DNA of 64,000 nt, taken from contig NMRB01000440.1 of NCBI GenBank assembly GCA_002633025.1, positions 130,266-194,265 of the forward strand, read 5' to 3'. This stretch comes from Notospermus geniculatus (Eukaryota > Nemertea > Pilidiophora > Heteronemertea > Lineidae). The translations under genes were made by a program, and so were the position numbers. Of this stretch, positions 22,609-33,935 are shown one piece after another; the stretch's first letter is position 1; the number at the start of each line of letters is the position of its first letter. Under the pieces are notes generated by a model, which was not told the DNA's origin, did no database searches, and saw only the letters and a list, made by a program, of their open reading frames with translations.

Positions 22609-23344
22609 GCAACCTAACTAGAGTTGGCATGACAACAACATTTCCTGGTAGTGACACTCCTGGAATACCCTCGGCAAGAGCATTCAACCGTCCTGGAGCA
22701 CGACCTAGGCTGAGCCCATGCAACAGAACCTTGGAATTCGGGCCTACAAAGCACGGCTTTGTGGTCCGGACAGCCCCAATGTAAGAAGCTCGAGTAGTCA
22801 CCAGGCTTGAAATCGCCAGCCTCCAAGGCTTGGGAAGTCGATCTAGATCGCAGGTCTGCTTCTCAAAGGCTGACAGAATATTAGTCCCAACCAAAACAGG
22901 AATTTTCTGGTTGTACGAGGTGTCTGGAACTACCGACATTGGAACATCCACAGAACTATCTGTGAAAGGACAAGCAACAGAGATTTCGACATATCCATAG
23001 TAGGGCAACGGACTACCATTGGCACTTGTCACCTCTACCAGATCAGTGAGTGGACGCAATGGCAAATGACCGAAATTTGCCCGAAATTCGGAATGAGAGA
23101 TAGTACTGACCATGGAGCCGGTATCCAACAAGCAGGGCAAAATCCTACCCTCAAATTTGATAAATGACTCATTGGCTCTACCGATAAGTTTCTTTGGAAC
23201 TGACTTGGGTTTCAGGCGTTTGACTGGACGAGACTTAGGGTGAGGCGGCAGTGGAGACCGCCTACGATACCCAACGAAAGGTATACGCGAAGTGGGCCTG
23301 CTGATGTGATTTGCATTTAAGGGACCAGAATCCGCGTGACCCAA
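22580..23344 (-). pseudogene. Gypsy aspartic protease region
   Basis: Contains 'GRILPCLLDTGSMVSTIS' with the catalytic DTGS motif, then 'VLVGTNILSAF' matching the later GxN/flap-distal block of retroviral-type proteases. It matures Gag and Pol. The frame differs from both gag and RT; a frame change near 22600 links it to RT. Confidence 0.85.
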
Positions 23345-23367
23345 CGTTCGTCCCTCAACGCTGGCGC

Positions 23368-25007
23368 CTACGCGTTTAAATTGTCCTTGGCTTCATTAGC
23401 TTCCTTAGCTTTACATTCGCGTCTGTAGTGACCTTTCTGCCCACAGTCGAAACAAGAGATGTTTGGACGCTTCTTCTGCCTACCAAGCTCCATGGACTTT
23501 ACCTTGGCCAGCAGCTGCTCAATTTGCTCAGCCAGAGTTTTAACTGCAGTAGGCTTCGGGGTACTGAGAGAAACCTGTTGCACGTTAGCAGAATGAGTAG
23601 GCACTGATGCTGACACCGTAGCAGACGCTGACTGAACACCACTATCAGATGGTATAGAGGAGGCTACCTCCTGCTCCAGAACCCGAGCCTTCAAAAACAG
23701 AGTTTCATACGAGACTGCAGAGTCGTACAGATGCCTTAACCCAAGGCGAATCCTGTCATCCCTCAGACCCGACCAAAACTTCGTCCTCAACATCTCTGGG
23801 CCCGAAGTGGACATGTCAGCCTGCTCAGCCAACTTATTGAGGATATCCTCCAACCGGCATCCCCATGAAGCTATTCCTGTCGTGCCGTATAAAACCGTTC
23901 CATTAGCTTTTCCTGTGGAAGAACATTGCCAAACACAATATTGAATTTAGCCAAGATATCGATGATTGCAACATCCTCACCCATATGCAAAAGAACATCA
24001 GACGCTGGATATCACAACGACTGCCTAATCGCCTGTAACACCACACGGGGAGGTTCTGTTCTCTGGAGGCATTTGACTTCGTACCTCCATTGATCAAAGG
24101 ACACTGAATTCTTGGCATCTTTCGCCCCAGAAAATGTGTTTATCCGAGGTTTTCCCAAGTACGTCACCGAAGAATGCGAATCAGGGGTAGCTGATGCTCC
24201 AGACTGCAAGACAGTGGAGGCCCCGGATGCACCCGGCGAAACAATGGGAGACCCAAACGATTTGGACAGAGCCGGGAACCTTGAGCCGGCGTTTTGCAAA
24301 GTGGGATTTGTCAGAACCATGCCAGGTAGCGGGAGGGCTGAATCCTGGCCCATGCCTACCGCGCTCAAACCAACGAAAGCTTCCGGATGGGAACCAGCGG
24401 TGTGACCGAGTTCTATACCAGGAGTAGAAGACCTGAGTGGGGGACGTGTTCGTCTCGAGTGGAAGCCCGAACGCTGTACAGACGGTGGAATAACAGAAAC
24501 AGGCACCGCAGGAGTCGTGTGCAAAGCTGGATCTCGACCGCGCCAGAGAGGGGTCTGAGGCGGGAGGAGGCGACCATCCCCGATGACGCCCACTGGTTGA
24601 ACAGGAACTCTCCCGATAGGAGGTGTGGCAAAACGAACTCTCGCGTTGGACCGTCCATCCAAATCAGAAGCGTGAGAAAGCAATGGGGATTGCCCTAGAG
24701 TTGTAGGAGTACTATACGATGTCGATCCCTCGCCAAGAGGGGTGCTATATTCTGTACGATTCATGCTCTGGGAAACCTGAGAACCACCCTCCTCCACATC
24801 CCTAGTGCCGAAAACGCTGGGACCATCACCAGACTCACGGACAACAGAAGAAGAGGACTGAGCAACCAAGTGCGAAGAGGACTCATCTTTCACCACGAAT
24901 TGCCAAACTTTGCTTTTGGAGGCAGGGGATAGGGTTCTATACAGTTTAATAAATTGTTCGGCTTCCTGAATCCCAGCCTCTATGTCATCATACGTTGGAT
25001 TCTCCAT
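23368..25007 (-). pseudogene. Gypsy Gag with CCHC zinc knuckle
   Basis: The ATG at 25007 opens about 330 codons: an N-terminal helical part, a Ser/Pro-rich linker, then 'RINTFSGAKDAKNSVSFDQW', which resembles the capsid start of Ty3/PNMA-type Gag. The capsid continues past a TGA (after 'AIRQSL') with 'DILAKFNIVFGNVLPQEKLM' and, after a frame change near 23870, 'LRTKFWSGLRDDRIRLGLRH'. It ends with one CCHC knuckle, 'CFDCGQKGHYRREC' (C-x2-C-x4-H-x4-C), that binds element RNA. At least two lesions make it non-functional. Confidence 0.88.
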
Positions 25008-25783
25008 GGCGTTCACGAATTTTAAAAATCAAGTTTTCAACCCGAGCACCACTAGCCTTTCCAACTCAACAGTCTGGTAATACTACTAAAAGTCTGGTAA
25101 TAAACTAAATTGAACCGTAAACTAAGATGCCGTCAAAAAAATAAACTGAACTAGGCTATGAACTAAATGATCAAATGTTGAAACAAATGAAATGAATTAT
25201 GACATGAATGACAAAAAACAGATGTGTGCAACTAGAAGTCTATGGCACCATAAGTAAACCTAGCAAGTCAACCTGAGGGCACTAAAACTGATTTCCCACC
25301 TTTAATTTAGGTACATGTACTATACTTGTGCTACTCTTTACCATTCAAAAACACAGCTTTTGGTTCAAACACAGAACCGCAACTCAAATGTTTCTAAATA
25401 AACACAGTCTTCACACTTTACCACATCTGTTCTACTTTGCACAGTCACGAAAATCTAGCACCACACTTATTTAAGTTGTTCATTTTACGAGCTCCAGTCA
25501 CACACGCAACACAGTTTTAAAACACAAATTCAACGGAATGTTAAAACACAACATAACTTAAAGCGTGAATGAAACAAAATACTAAAATCCTCCTTGGTCC
25601 ATCCTTCATGTCAGTGCTCTCCAATTTAAACAAGCAGCGCTGCGGACCTGGGTCCATAGAAAACGTGTCGACAAACGAACTACGAGATCTCCAATTTACA
25701 CGAACGACGTATACGAATTTGGCGTTTTTTTTACGTTGAACGAACTGCAGACTCTCCCGTCGACCCTTCTACCAAACGTTAGT
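25008..25783 (-). other. Gypsy 5' leader
   Basis: About 775 bp between the primer site and the gag ATG. No ORF. It is the expected place for packaging signals, but none can be named. Confidence 0.6.
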
Positions 25784-25803
25784 AAATCTCGGTGGAACCT
25801 CCA
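25784..25803 (-). promoter_or_regulatory. Primer binding site, tRNA-Gln
   Basis: The plus strand reads AAATCTCGGTGGAACCTCCA, which matches the 3' end of animal tRNA-Gln (...AAATCTCGGTGGAACCT plus CCA). On the minus strand its complement lies three bases past the 5' LTR, as needed to prime minus-strand DNA synthesis. Confidence 0.85.
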
Positions 25804-25806
25804 AAA

Positions 25807-26415
25807 TGTAGCCGGGCACGACCCCGGAGACCCGTAGCTTCCAGTGGGGTCCGCGTTTAGGTGAATGGAGGAAGATAAGGCTGCAAAATGTATAAATTTG
25901 ATATATTGAATCTTTTGAAGGTGTAGGAGGTTGTTCCTCCAACAGCTGACAAGAAAGGAATGGCATTACAAAATATAATAATAAACTTATGGTCATGGAT
26001 ACAAGCTTAAAACACAAGCAACTTAAACTAACGCAAACTTAAAACATAAGCAACTTAAACTAACACCAACTTTAAAACATCGAGGAATTACTGAATTTAA
26101 AACATTGAACAGAAACAAGGTATAAAAGGAACCTAAAGGAAAATATGTCACTAACCTGCAAAATGTATAAATTTGATATATTGAATCTGTTCAAGGTGTA
26201 GGAGGTTGTTCCTCCAACAGCTGACAAGAACGGAATCGCATTGGGTGGAGTTCCACCCAAGCCAAGAAAATACCAGGTTAGTGAGAATACAATAGAGGTT
26301 CAGTGAGGTATAAAATATGTGATTACTGTGAATTTCTATACAATAAATGTAAGGCTTTAGAGGTAGAGCTGCCACCTCACGATAATACCTTTAACCAAAT
26401 TAACCCACTACTACA
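25807..26415 (-). repeat. 5' LTR
   Basis: 609 bp, TG...CA. Near identical to 12203-12935 apart from the latter's internal duplication and about nine substitutions. Confidence 0.92.
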
Positions 26416-26514
26416 ACAGTGACATGGGCACGTTCAGAGACCTGAATACATGGTCAGGTCATGACGGTGTTCAAATCTGAGGTGCTTCGATTACCTAGTG
26501 GTTTTCACGCTGGC

Positions 26515-26800
26515 TTAAACAGCCTCGATGATAGCCAAGTGGTCATCACATCAGCTTAGCAAGCGGCAGGTCCCGGGTTCGAATCCAGTCTGCGCCAGAT
26601 GGAATTCATCATCCTCCCACAGCAGGGCTTTGGTCTCGTTCCTCTTCATACACTCGCCCACAATGCCCTGCTGAAATTTGGCCTCCCAGCCAAGCCATTC
26701 AGAACAATCTGAGGCGAACTGCTTTCTCTCCACTGGGCTGCGCATTTCACCTCGGACACAAGTCCAAGGCAGTCATATTGTTTATCAACAAACCCACGTG
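26515..26800 (+). repeat. tRNA-derived SINE-like sequence
   Basis: Box A-like ATAGCCAAGTGG at 26531 and box B GGGTTCGAATCC at 26575-26586 lie at tRNA-like spacing, with AGC at the anticodon position. The stems pair poorly, so it is not a working tRNA. The downstream unrelated sequence ('gatggaattcatcatcctcc' onward) would be the SINE body. No clear tail or duplication was found. Confidence 0.45.
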
Positions 26801-27296
26801 ACTGACCGTGGGACTATTTTGGCCAAATTTTGGCCTGTTAAGATGTTCAACCTTATTTGCTGGATTATTTGAACCACATTATCACTGATTATTTATAAAC
26901 TTACCGATATTTCACCCAATGTGCCAATTATTGATCAATAACGCAACGTTTTTGTGTGCCCTATTTTGTTCATGCGCAGTTGTGATGAGACGAACCGCAT
27001 CTGAACTCTCACAAACGGGCAGCAATCGTTGCGCGTTAAAGATGGCTGCCTTGGAATTGTGTCCGAGGGGAAATGCCAGTGTCTACGGAAATTGCCGAGC
27101 AGTTGCCTTCGGAAGTTCCGAATGCCAGCCAACCATGAGGCGGTCAGAAAACCATTACCCAATCAGAGCGCAGCATTTCTAGGGTGTGAATTCTAAATAA
27201 TAATGACTTGTATAAACAATCAAAAATAATAAGAATCTTATTTTTATATACGAAGAGCCACTGGGATAATATTCAGTCAATTTTGAAAAGACATAA
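26801..27296. other. No recognisable feature
   Basis: An 87-codon frame at 26919-27182 has no motif. Nothing else is supported. Confidence 0.3.
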
Positions 27297-29402
27297 GGGT
27301 CATTCCACGTCAACTCAACCAGTCAGCCCACCCGACCGACTCAGAATTTTATCATGTTTATGCTGTGGATAGGTGTTGATATGAAACTAAAATGTCGCAA
27401 ATATTTCGTGTCAACTCCAATTATTAAGGAAGTTATGGCCATCTGTTGGCATTGGCAACCAAAATGCCATGCCCACCTTGGGAAACGCAAAAACCGTTCT
27501 TTCGCCACTATCGAAAGTGCTATAATCACCAAAATTGGTGTCCTGGAGTGTTTTTTGACGTAGATTCCGAGTCTGCAGTCAAAATAATTGGGGTTAACCC
27601 TTTTTTGAGACCCTTTTTCGGACCCTTAGAACCCTATGTGGCTCTGAATAAAAAATTTTGAAATTTTTTATACAGATGTCTCTTTGCATCAGCTTCATTA
27701 TATAAAAAAATTGGGGAGGTGTTTTTCCCCGTTTAAGAGATAGAAATCGTTCAGTCATGTAAAGATGAGCATGTGCTTATTCACATATATTATGTACACG
27801 GAATGTACACAAGATGAGGCATAATTTGTACAGAGACAATTTTCCATCCAGTGGCAATGAAAACAGACCAGATGCATTGCATATACTGCATACCAGACCT
27901 GTAATAACAGTTGTTGTGTACAAGTATAGAAATGTAGAGTAATGAAACAGTGTGTGAAGAACGATCTCAAACCATCTTGTCATGAACCTTATTTTTAAAC
28001 CCCCTGNGCAGAAATATGACCAAAAAGATATACTTGCATGTGGAACAAACCTTGTTATCATTGGCCCGGTAGAATTTGAAATATTCAAGGTATCAGGTGG
28101 AGATAAACTCTTGTCAAAGACTGTAGGCCTACATTGGTTGCATTTCGGCCAGATCGGATGAATGTAATGTGAGAGTTAATGTCGTGCACTACCAGAAAGA
28201 TTCCAATATTTTCTCATGGCCAGTATCTCACTGAATCTCATGTTCCATTTGTGTTTGTGCTCTGTATTGTTCCTGATCCGACCCCAACTACTGGTGAGGC
28301 GAGACGATGCTGCAAACTACATTTAGATAAGGAAACCATTTCGATTATTGATCAGTGCTTTCATGAGTTCCACCAAAAGAAACTTACTTACATAAGGCTG
28401 GCATGTTGTTTATATTTGTACACGTTGCCAATCATGTTGCTCATTATATTAGACCTGCGAAACCCAATAGCTCCCCTGTTTTTTAAGTCAGATGTAAGCG
28501 TGAGTTTGGTAAGATTTGAAAGTGTATGTGACTCATCAGTGTTTTGTACTTGCATTATTTGCTGTTCTTGGGCCTAACATGGGGGAGGGGGGTAGAAGAG
28601 TTTGGAAAAATTATTTTTGTTTGTTTTCATCAGGACAATTTCATAAATATATAGTAGCAGTACATGTACATACATTTTGTATACATGTACATGACAAGAT
28701 GGTTTGAGATCGTTCTTCACACACTGTATCATTACTCTACATTTCTACTTGTACACAACAACTGTTATTACAGGTCTGGTATGCAGTATATGCAATGCAT
28801 CTGGTCTGTTTTCATTGCCACTGGATGGAAACTTGTCTCTGTACAAATTATGCCTCATCTTGTGTACATTCCGTGTACAAAAAATATGTGAATAAGCACA
28901 TGCTCATCTTTACATCACTGAACCATTTCTATCTTTTAAACGGGGAAAAACACCTCCCCAATTTTTTAATATAATGAAGTTGTTGCAAAGAGACATCTGT
29001 GTAAAAAATTTCAAACATTTTTATTTAGAGCCACATAGGGTTCTAAGGGTCCGAAAAAAGGGTCTCAAAAAGGGTTAACCCCAATTATTTCTCAAACTGT
29101 TAACGGTTCGAAAATTTCGATTCCAGATTCGGAATCTACGTCAAAAAACACTCTAGGACACCAATTTTGGTGATTATAGCACTTTCGATAGTGCAGAAAT
29201 AACGGTTTTTGCGTTTCCCAAGGTAGGCGTGGCACTTTGGTTGCCAATGCCAACAGATGGCCATAACTTCCTTAATAATTGGAGTTGACACGAAATATTT
29301 GCGACATTTTAGTTTCATATCAACACCTATCCACAGCATAAACATGACAAAATTCTGAGTCGGTCGGGTGGGCTGACTGGTTGAGTTGACATGGAATGAC
29401 CC
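27297..29402. mobile_element. 2.1-kb fold-back element with ~690-bp inverted arms
   Basis: Ends are GGGTCATTCCACGTCAACTC and its inverse ending GAGTTGACATGGAATGACCC, flanked by ATAA (27293-27296 and 29403-29406). The arms pair nearly throughout from 27297 to about 27980 and from about 28685 to 29402. The loop of roughly 700 bp has a 132-codon frame (28179-28577) with no recognised domain. A single N lies at 28007. Its ends match those of 32109-34294, so this is a family. The superfamily is unknown to me; 3-6 bp duplications fit several. Confidence 0.75.
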
Positions 29403-29777
29403 ATAAGCGATTTGTAGATACAAAACTTCTACGATAAAACAGGGTAAAACCACGAAAGTACCAAAACCACGACAATTGAGGGAGTGCAACTGCAGTATGG
29501 AACAGCCGCGCCAGATTCACTGGATGTTCTATTTCAGCAGGGGGTTGTGTGAGTGGATGAAGAGGAGCGAGGTAAAAACCCCTGCTGTGGGAATTAATCG
29601 TCCATGGCACTTCAGTCCGTGACATGGGACGTGGTGCCTCGTACCTTGCACCTTGCAAAGGGCAGGTAAAGACGCCATCCAAGTGAGGAACATGTAGCCT
29701 GAGATGGCCTTTGCATACTACACTGTAGCAGGGTAATAATGCTTTGTCTTTGAGGAAAAAGTCAAAACGGCGTTAAA
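29403..29777. other. No recognisable feature
   Basis: A minus-strand frame runs out of the fold-back arm to 29682 but has no motif. Confidence 0.3.
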
Positions 29778-29955
29778 GCCACTGTCACACTCTGGTGAAT
29801 CCCCGTGAACTAGAATGAAATGGTCTATGGACCATGTACACACCTCTCTCTTTGATTACACTATTATGTCCAAAGGGGTGAGCACATGGTCCATAGACCA
29901 TTTCATTCTAGTTCGCGGGGATTCGCCCCGCTACGTCGCCAGAGTGTGACAGGGG
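29778..29955. mobile_element. Palindromic MITE, TGTCACACTCTGG ends
   Basis: The arms start CACTGTCACACTCTGG and end CCAGAGTGTGACAGGGG. The inner arms carry 'gaaatggtctatggaccatg', a motif also seen near 1318 and 19440. No coding potential. Confidence 0.75.
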
Positions 29956-30064
29956 CATAAGGTGTACCGATACATAGGCGAAAATTTTCATCATCATCAG
30001 AGGCGCGTCATGATCCTAATGGACCTTTGCGCATCCCAATTTTGGGATCATTGAAATCAATGCT

Positions 30065-30325
30065 GCATTAAAGATAATGTATCGCGGGTGTTTTCGCAGG
30101 CCACGAAAATCATTGTTTACTTACATTTTGTTTGTTTGTGTCCAGTCTTTCTTTGTCTTATGAACAACTTGTTGGTGGCATGCCCCTCTAGAAATTCTTT
30201 TGATACCGTAAGTATTCAATCTGAGGGACTGGCATGTCCCAAATGTCCAAAATAACATAATGTAAACATTAGTGTTTACAAACATTGAATGTAAACAATG
30301 AAGTCGTGATACATTATCTTTAATC
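30065..30325. repeat. Small inverted repeat
   Basis: 'CATTAAAGATAATGTATC' near 30067 pairs with 'GATACATTATCTTTAATC' near 30308. The interior has several TGTAAACA words in both orientations. Possibly a MITE. Confidence 0.5.
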
Positions 30326-30432
30326 GATGGCATTGGGAAACATCATGGTATTCTCCCCTTTCCATGATGAATTTATCTTTTCCAACAAAGATGGCGGCCT
30401 ACTATTTCTCCCACATCACGTCCTGGCTATTC

Positions 30433-30553
30433 ATTGGGTCATATGAATGAATAGTAAATGTTTTTACTTGAATTTTGCTGTACAAATGCACTAGGCAATG
30501 CTGTAGAAATCTGAAGTAAAAGCATCTGCTAGTCTTTATTCATAAGACCCATT
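30433..30553. mobile_element. Palindromic MITE, copy 2 of the 10127 family
   Basis: Its reverse complement aligns along its length with 10127-10248, including the loop. Ends TGGGTCATATGAAT/ATTCATAAGACCCA. Confidence 0.8.
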
Positions 30554-31031
30554 GTCCAAGCATGATATATCCCTGCCAGACGTATTCTCTCAGGCAATTA
30601 TTTTAGGCAAGCTTTTGTACTCATGGCCCGCTTGACCAGCTCACCGCCCCAGCGGCCACTGAATAGTATTCAGCTCCTGATGTCATATGGCAAGAACTGT
30701 TGGACCGCGCGCCATCTTTATTGCATTGGTCTATAATCGAATCCTACACATAATAAATCATTATCAAAATAATACGGTGTTATCAGGAAAACAATAGTCT
30801 TTACATTTTCACTGATTGACCAATGTGCAACAAAACACCATCTGGTCTGACATATAAATTCAACGAACTGCTTTATTGGTGAAAAACGCTTTGTGCAAGT
30901 TGGATTCACCAGAGCCTTTTATTATTTGAAAAACGAATGTCTTTCACACAGTTGGTTACAGCATGCTGTGGAGTGTTGTATTAGAAAAATGTTGCCCGCC
31001 ATGGAGGGTGACATGCCGAAATGTCCCCCCG
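30554..31031. other. No recognisable gene
   Basis: Nothing recognised before the hairpin at 31032. Confidence 0.3.
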
Positions 31032-31080
31032 CGGGATGCAATGTCTCCCGAGGCGAAGCCGAGGGAGACATTGCATCCCG
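31032..31080. repeat. Perfect 18-bp stem hairpin
   Basis: CGGGATGCAATGTCTCCC pairs perfectly with GGGAGACATTGCATCCCG across a 13-nt loop that can itself pair GGC/GCC. Both strands would fold. It could be the core of a small MITE or a precursor-like RNA hairpin. No expression evidence is available from sequence. Confidence 0.6.
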
Positions 31081-31194
31081 AAGTGTTTGGGACGCATTGA
31101 GTTAACCATTTTGCATCAAGGCTACTGCTTACTGCCAAGAAATGAGATTGTGAGTAGTATTTTTCCGTTTGAAGAGTATGCATTTGTTTTATGG

Positions 31195-31428
31195 ACGTTC
31201 GAACTTGCGAACCGAGAGAGTGAAAAAAGCGGCGGCCATTGCCGGTCGATATTTCATGAAATGTCGCACCTTTGGTGACGTCAGAGCGGTCGACATGCCA
31301 AAATTCCNTCTATAGACGTTCAAACTTGCGAACCGAGAGAGTGAAAAAAGCGGCGGCCATTGCCGGTCGACATTTCATGAAATGTCGCACCTTTGGTGAC
31401 GTCAGAGCGGTCGACATGCCAAAATTCC
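31195..31428. repeat. Duplicated ~112-bp segment around a single N
   Basis: 31195-31307 and 31316-31428 are nearly identical ('cgaaccgagagagtgaaaaa' to 'gacatgccaaaattcc'). The N at 31308 sits at the join, suggesting a scaffolding artefact or collapsed alleles and not a biological tandem repeat. Confidence 0.7.
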
Positions 31429-31589
31429 TCATGGTCACGTGTGCGGTGTGAGCCAATCGCATTCACGGAAACTTACTTGAGGTACGGGATCAAGTAATAC
31501 CACCCCACTTTCATATTAGTCGAGACAGAGGTGGTCTTCTGATTCTGTTCAGTGACCCACAATTTTACTGTCAGCTGTTACTAAATTCT

Positions 31590-31799
31590 TCAGGAAAACG
31601 AGGAGACAGGCGCTTGTCTAGAAAACGTCGTCTTCGAGTAGGTTGGTAGGTGTTTTCTGGTGTCACACCGGCCATAACAAATGAACATGCTATAAATACA
31701 AATTAATCTGACTGCCCAAAATTCCTTTTGTTTATACCTCCAATATGGCCACCATGAAATCAATCTATCAAGTGCAGCTTGCAGGTCAATGGTTATGGT
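31590..31799. other. No recognisable feature
   Basis: No domain or repeat identified. Confidence 0.3.
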
Positions 31800-32527
31800 G
31801 AGTGTTATAGTCCTTTCCAGATACCTAAGGCAAATGGTACTAGGTTGAACCATAAAGGAATCAACCATAAAGGTTCAACTGACAAATTTAGCATTTTATA
31901 AATGTGGACAATATCCCTTTAAAACCCAACAGATTTGCATTCTGACGTTTCCATGTGATAGGCAAGACCCTTCTGCACTGCAAATTGTGTTGAATTCCGA
32001 CTAGTTGATCTTATGATACAAAAGGTCTGAATTAATGAGAACCCCACGAACGATGTGTGTTCAGGGTCATCGGTGTACATTTGAATAGGCTGACGTACAT
32101 TTGTACATGGGTCATTCCATGCCAAGCCACTCAATTTTTTTCCGGCTCCTCTCCGATTTTGATCAAATTTGGCATACTTGTGGGTATCCTTGAGAAACCG
32201 CAACATACCAAATTTGAGTTCGTTCAGATCATTTTTCATGGATCTAGAGCATTTTGAAAATGTTGCCGTTTTTGCATAAATTAGTGACACCGAAACAGAA
32301 AATTGGCTATAATTCGTTAACCCACGACCCGATTTGCATAAATTTGGTATCATTATAAAGGGGAGAAAATTCCCTTTCCAATGATATATAACACGATAAA
32401 TTTTCTAGGTCATGACATTTTCAAGGTCATTTCAAAAGTTTCAAAAGCCGGGCACCCGACTTTCACCAGGTAACAGTAATGTACTTAGTTTATATTGCCT
32501 GATTAATGCCGTCTTTGACAGTCGACG

Positions 32528-32985
32528 ATGCTGATCATCGAAAACAACCTTCCCCTCATAGAGACAAACGCTCACAAAAAATTCAGGTTGATCACTCAAA
32601 GAGGTCTCAGGTTAATTGACGGAAACCGAATTCAAGACGGCCACCATAGCCGCCATGTTGGATGATCAGCAGTGCTGATCATCGAAAGGAACCTTCCTCT
32701 CATAGAGACAAACGCTCACAAAAAGATTCAGGTTGATCACTCAAAGCGGTCTCAAGTTAATTGACGGAAACCGAATTCAAGATGGCCGCCATAGCCGCAA
32801 TCTTGGACGGGCTTTGGTGCTGTTCATTGAACGGAACCTTCCTCTCATAGGGACAAACCCTCAAGAAAAATTTCAGGTTGATCGCTCGAAGCGCTTTCAA
32901 GTTTATTGACCGAAACCGAATTCAAGTTGGCCACCATATCAGCCATCTTGGATGAGCGGCGGTGCTGGTCCTAGAAAGGAACATT
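32528..32985. repeat. Three tandem units of ~145-150 bp
   Basis: Each unit runs through 'cctctcatagagacaaacgc', 'ttcaggttgatcactcaaag' and 'gacggaaaccgaattcaaga' to 'ccatcttggatga'-like words. It is non-coding. Confidence 0.75.
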
Positions 32986-33480
32986 AAAACGAAGTGCATT
33001 ATTGTTACCTGGTGAAAATTAGTGGTCGGCTTTTGAAACTCAGGAGAAATAGCACTTCAGTTGAAAGAAAATTTAGGATTCCTGGCCTACATCACCTGTA
33101 TGTGGTATTCTCATCCAGCCACTAGTCCAGCGTTAATTATTGGGTGGGCACCTCTAATCAAGCAACCTGGCCCTTAAGCTTAATATACAGGACATTAATG
33201 ATCAAACTTTCAACATATGGATCACTAGAACACTGTGTGACAGCGTTTATGTGTACATGGCAATACATGTAATGTGACTTGTGTCTTTGCCAGCATTTGT
33301 TACAGGAACACCCCATAGGTCAAAGAGTCTTCCTTGAATATCTCCCGAACCAGTGGATTCTCCAAACTGAAATTTTGCAGGCTGGATTGATACTTCAATG
33401 CGTATCGCTGAATGAAATTTCGTGAACGTATTGATGGGTGCCGTGTTGATCAGCAATGATATAAAAATGAAGAATATCGA

Positions 33481-33935
33481 AAACACCTTTTTCATGATCA
33501 ACTCAGTATTATTGAGACTAGCTTTCGACCCCTACTAGGTCTTCATCAGGTCTGATGAAAAACATTGGTTACATGGTATATAAGGCAGAAAACAATGACA
33601 GAAATGCAATATAAACAGGATCTGCTACACAAAGGGCAGAGAACAGTGTACACTCGGAAAACATCCAGGGATAATGCTAAGTCAAACATATAGAGTAACG
33701 GTGTGAAAGTAGNGTGTACACTGTTCTCTGCCCTTTGCGTAGCAGATCCTGTTTATATTGCATTTCTGTCATTGTTTTCTGCCTTATATACCATGTAACC
33801 AATGTTTTTCATCAGACCTGATGAAGACCTAGTAGGGGTCGAAAGCTAGTCTCAATAATACTCAGTTGATCATGAAAAAGGTGTTTTCGATATTCTTCAT
33901 TTTTATGAAATTTCGTGACAATCGATTGATATACA
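33481..33935. ncRNA. Palindrome carrying two opposed hammerhead-core-like motifs
   Basis: Plus-strand 33818-33844 reads CTGATGA, then GACC-TAGTAGG-GGTC, then GAAA: the conserved core and stem II layout of a hammerhead ribozyme. The mirror copy lies on the minus strand at 33523-33549. Hammerheads are known in Penelope-like elements and retrozymes. Stem III and the cleavage site (GCTAGTCTC follows GAAA) do not fold cleanly, so activity is doubtful. The two arms meet at an N at 33713. Confidence 0.35.

Larger units (their letters stand above)
12203..26415 (-). mobile_element. Ty3/gypsy LTR retrotransposon with nested insertions
   Basis: This is a complete LTR element in minus orientation. It has LTRs at 25807-26415 (5') and 12203-12935 (3'), both TG...CA. 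ACAG lies outside each end (12199-12202 and 26416-26419). It has a tRNA-Gln primer site, a purine tract, and gag, protease, RT, RNase H and integrase in gypsy order. The LTRs differ by roughly nine substitutions over about 609 bp by eye, so the insertion is fairly young. Multiple stops and frame changes make it inactive. A LINE (17089-21880) splits RT, and an inverted-repeat element (13932-14752) splits the pol C-terminus. About 8.5 kb remains after removing these. Confidence 0.92.

Noticed and set aside
26919-27182. 87-codon plus-strand frame
   Set aside because: No motif, no splice or poly(A) support.
28179-28577. Possible transposase in the loop of the fold-back element
   Set aside because: 132 codons with no DDE-type or other motif; kept only as a note.
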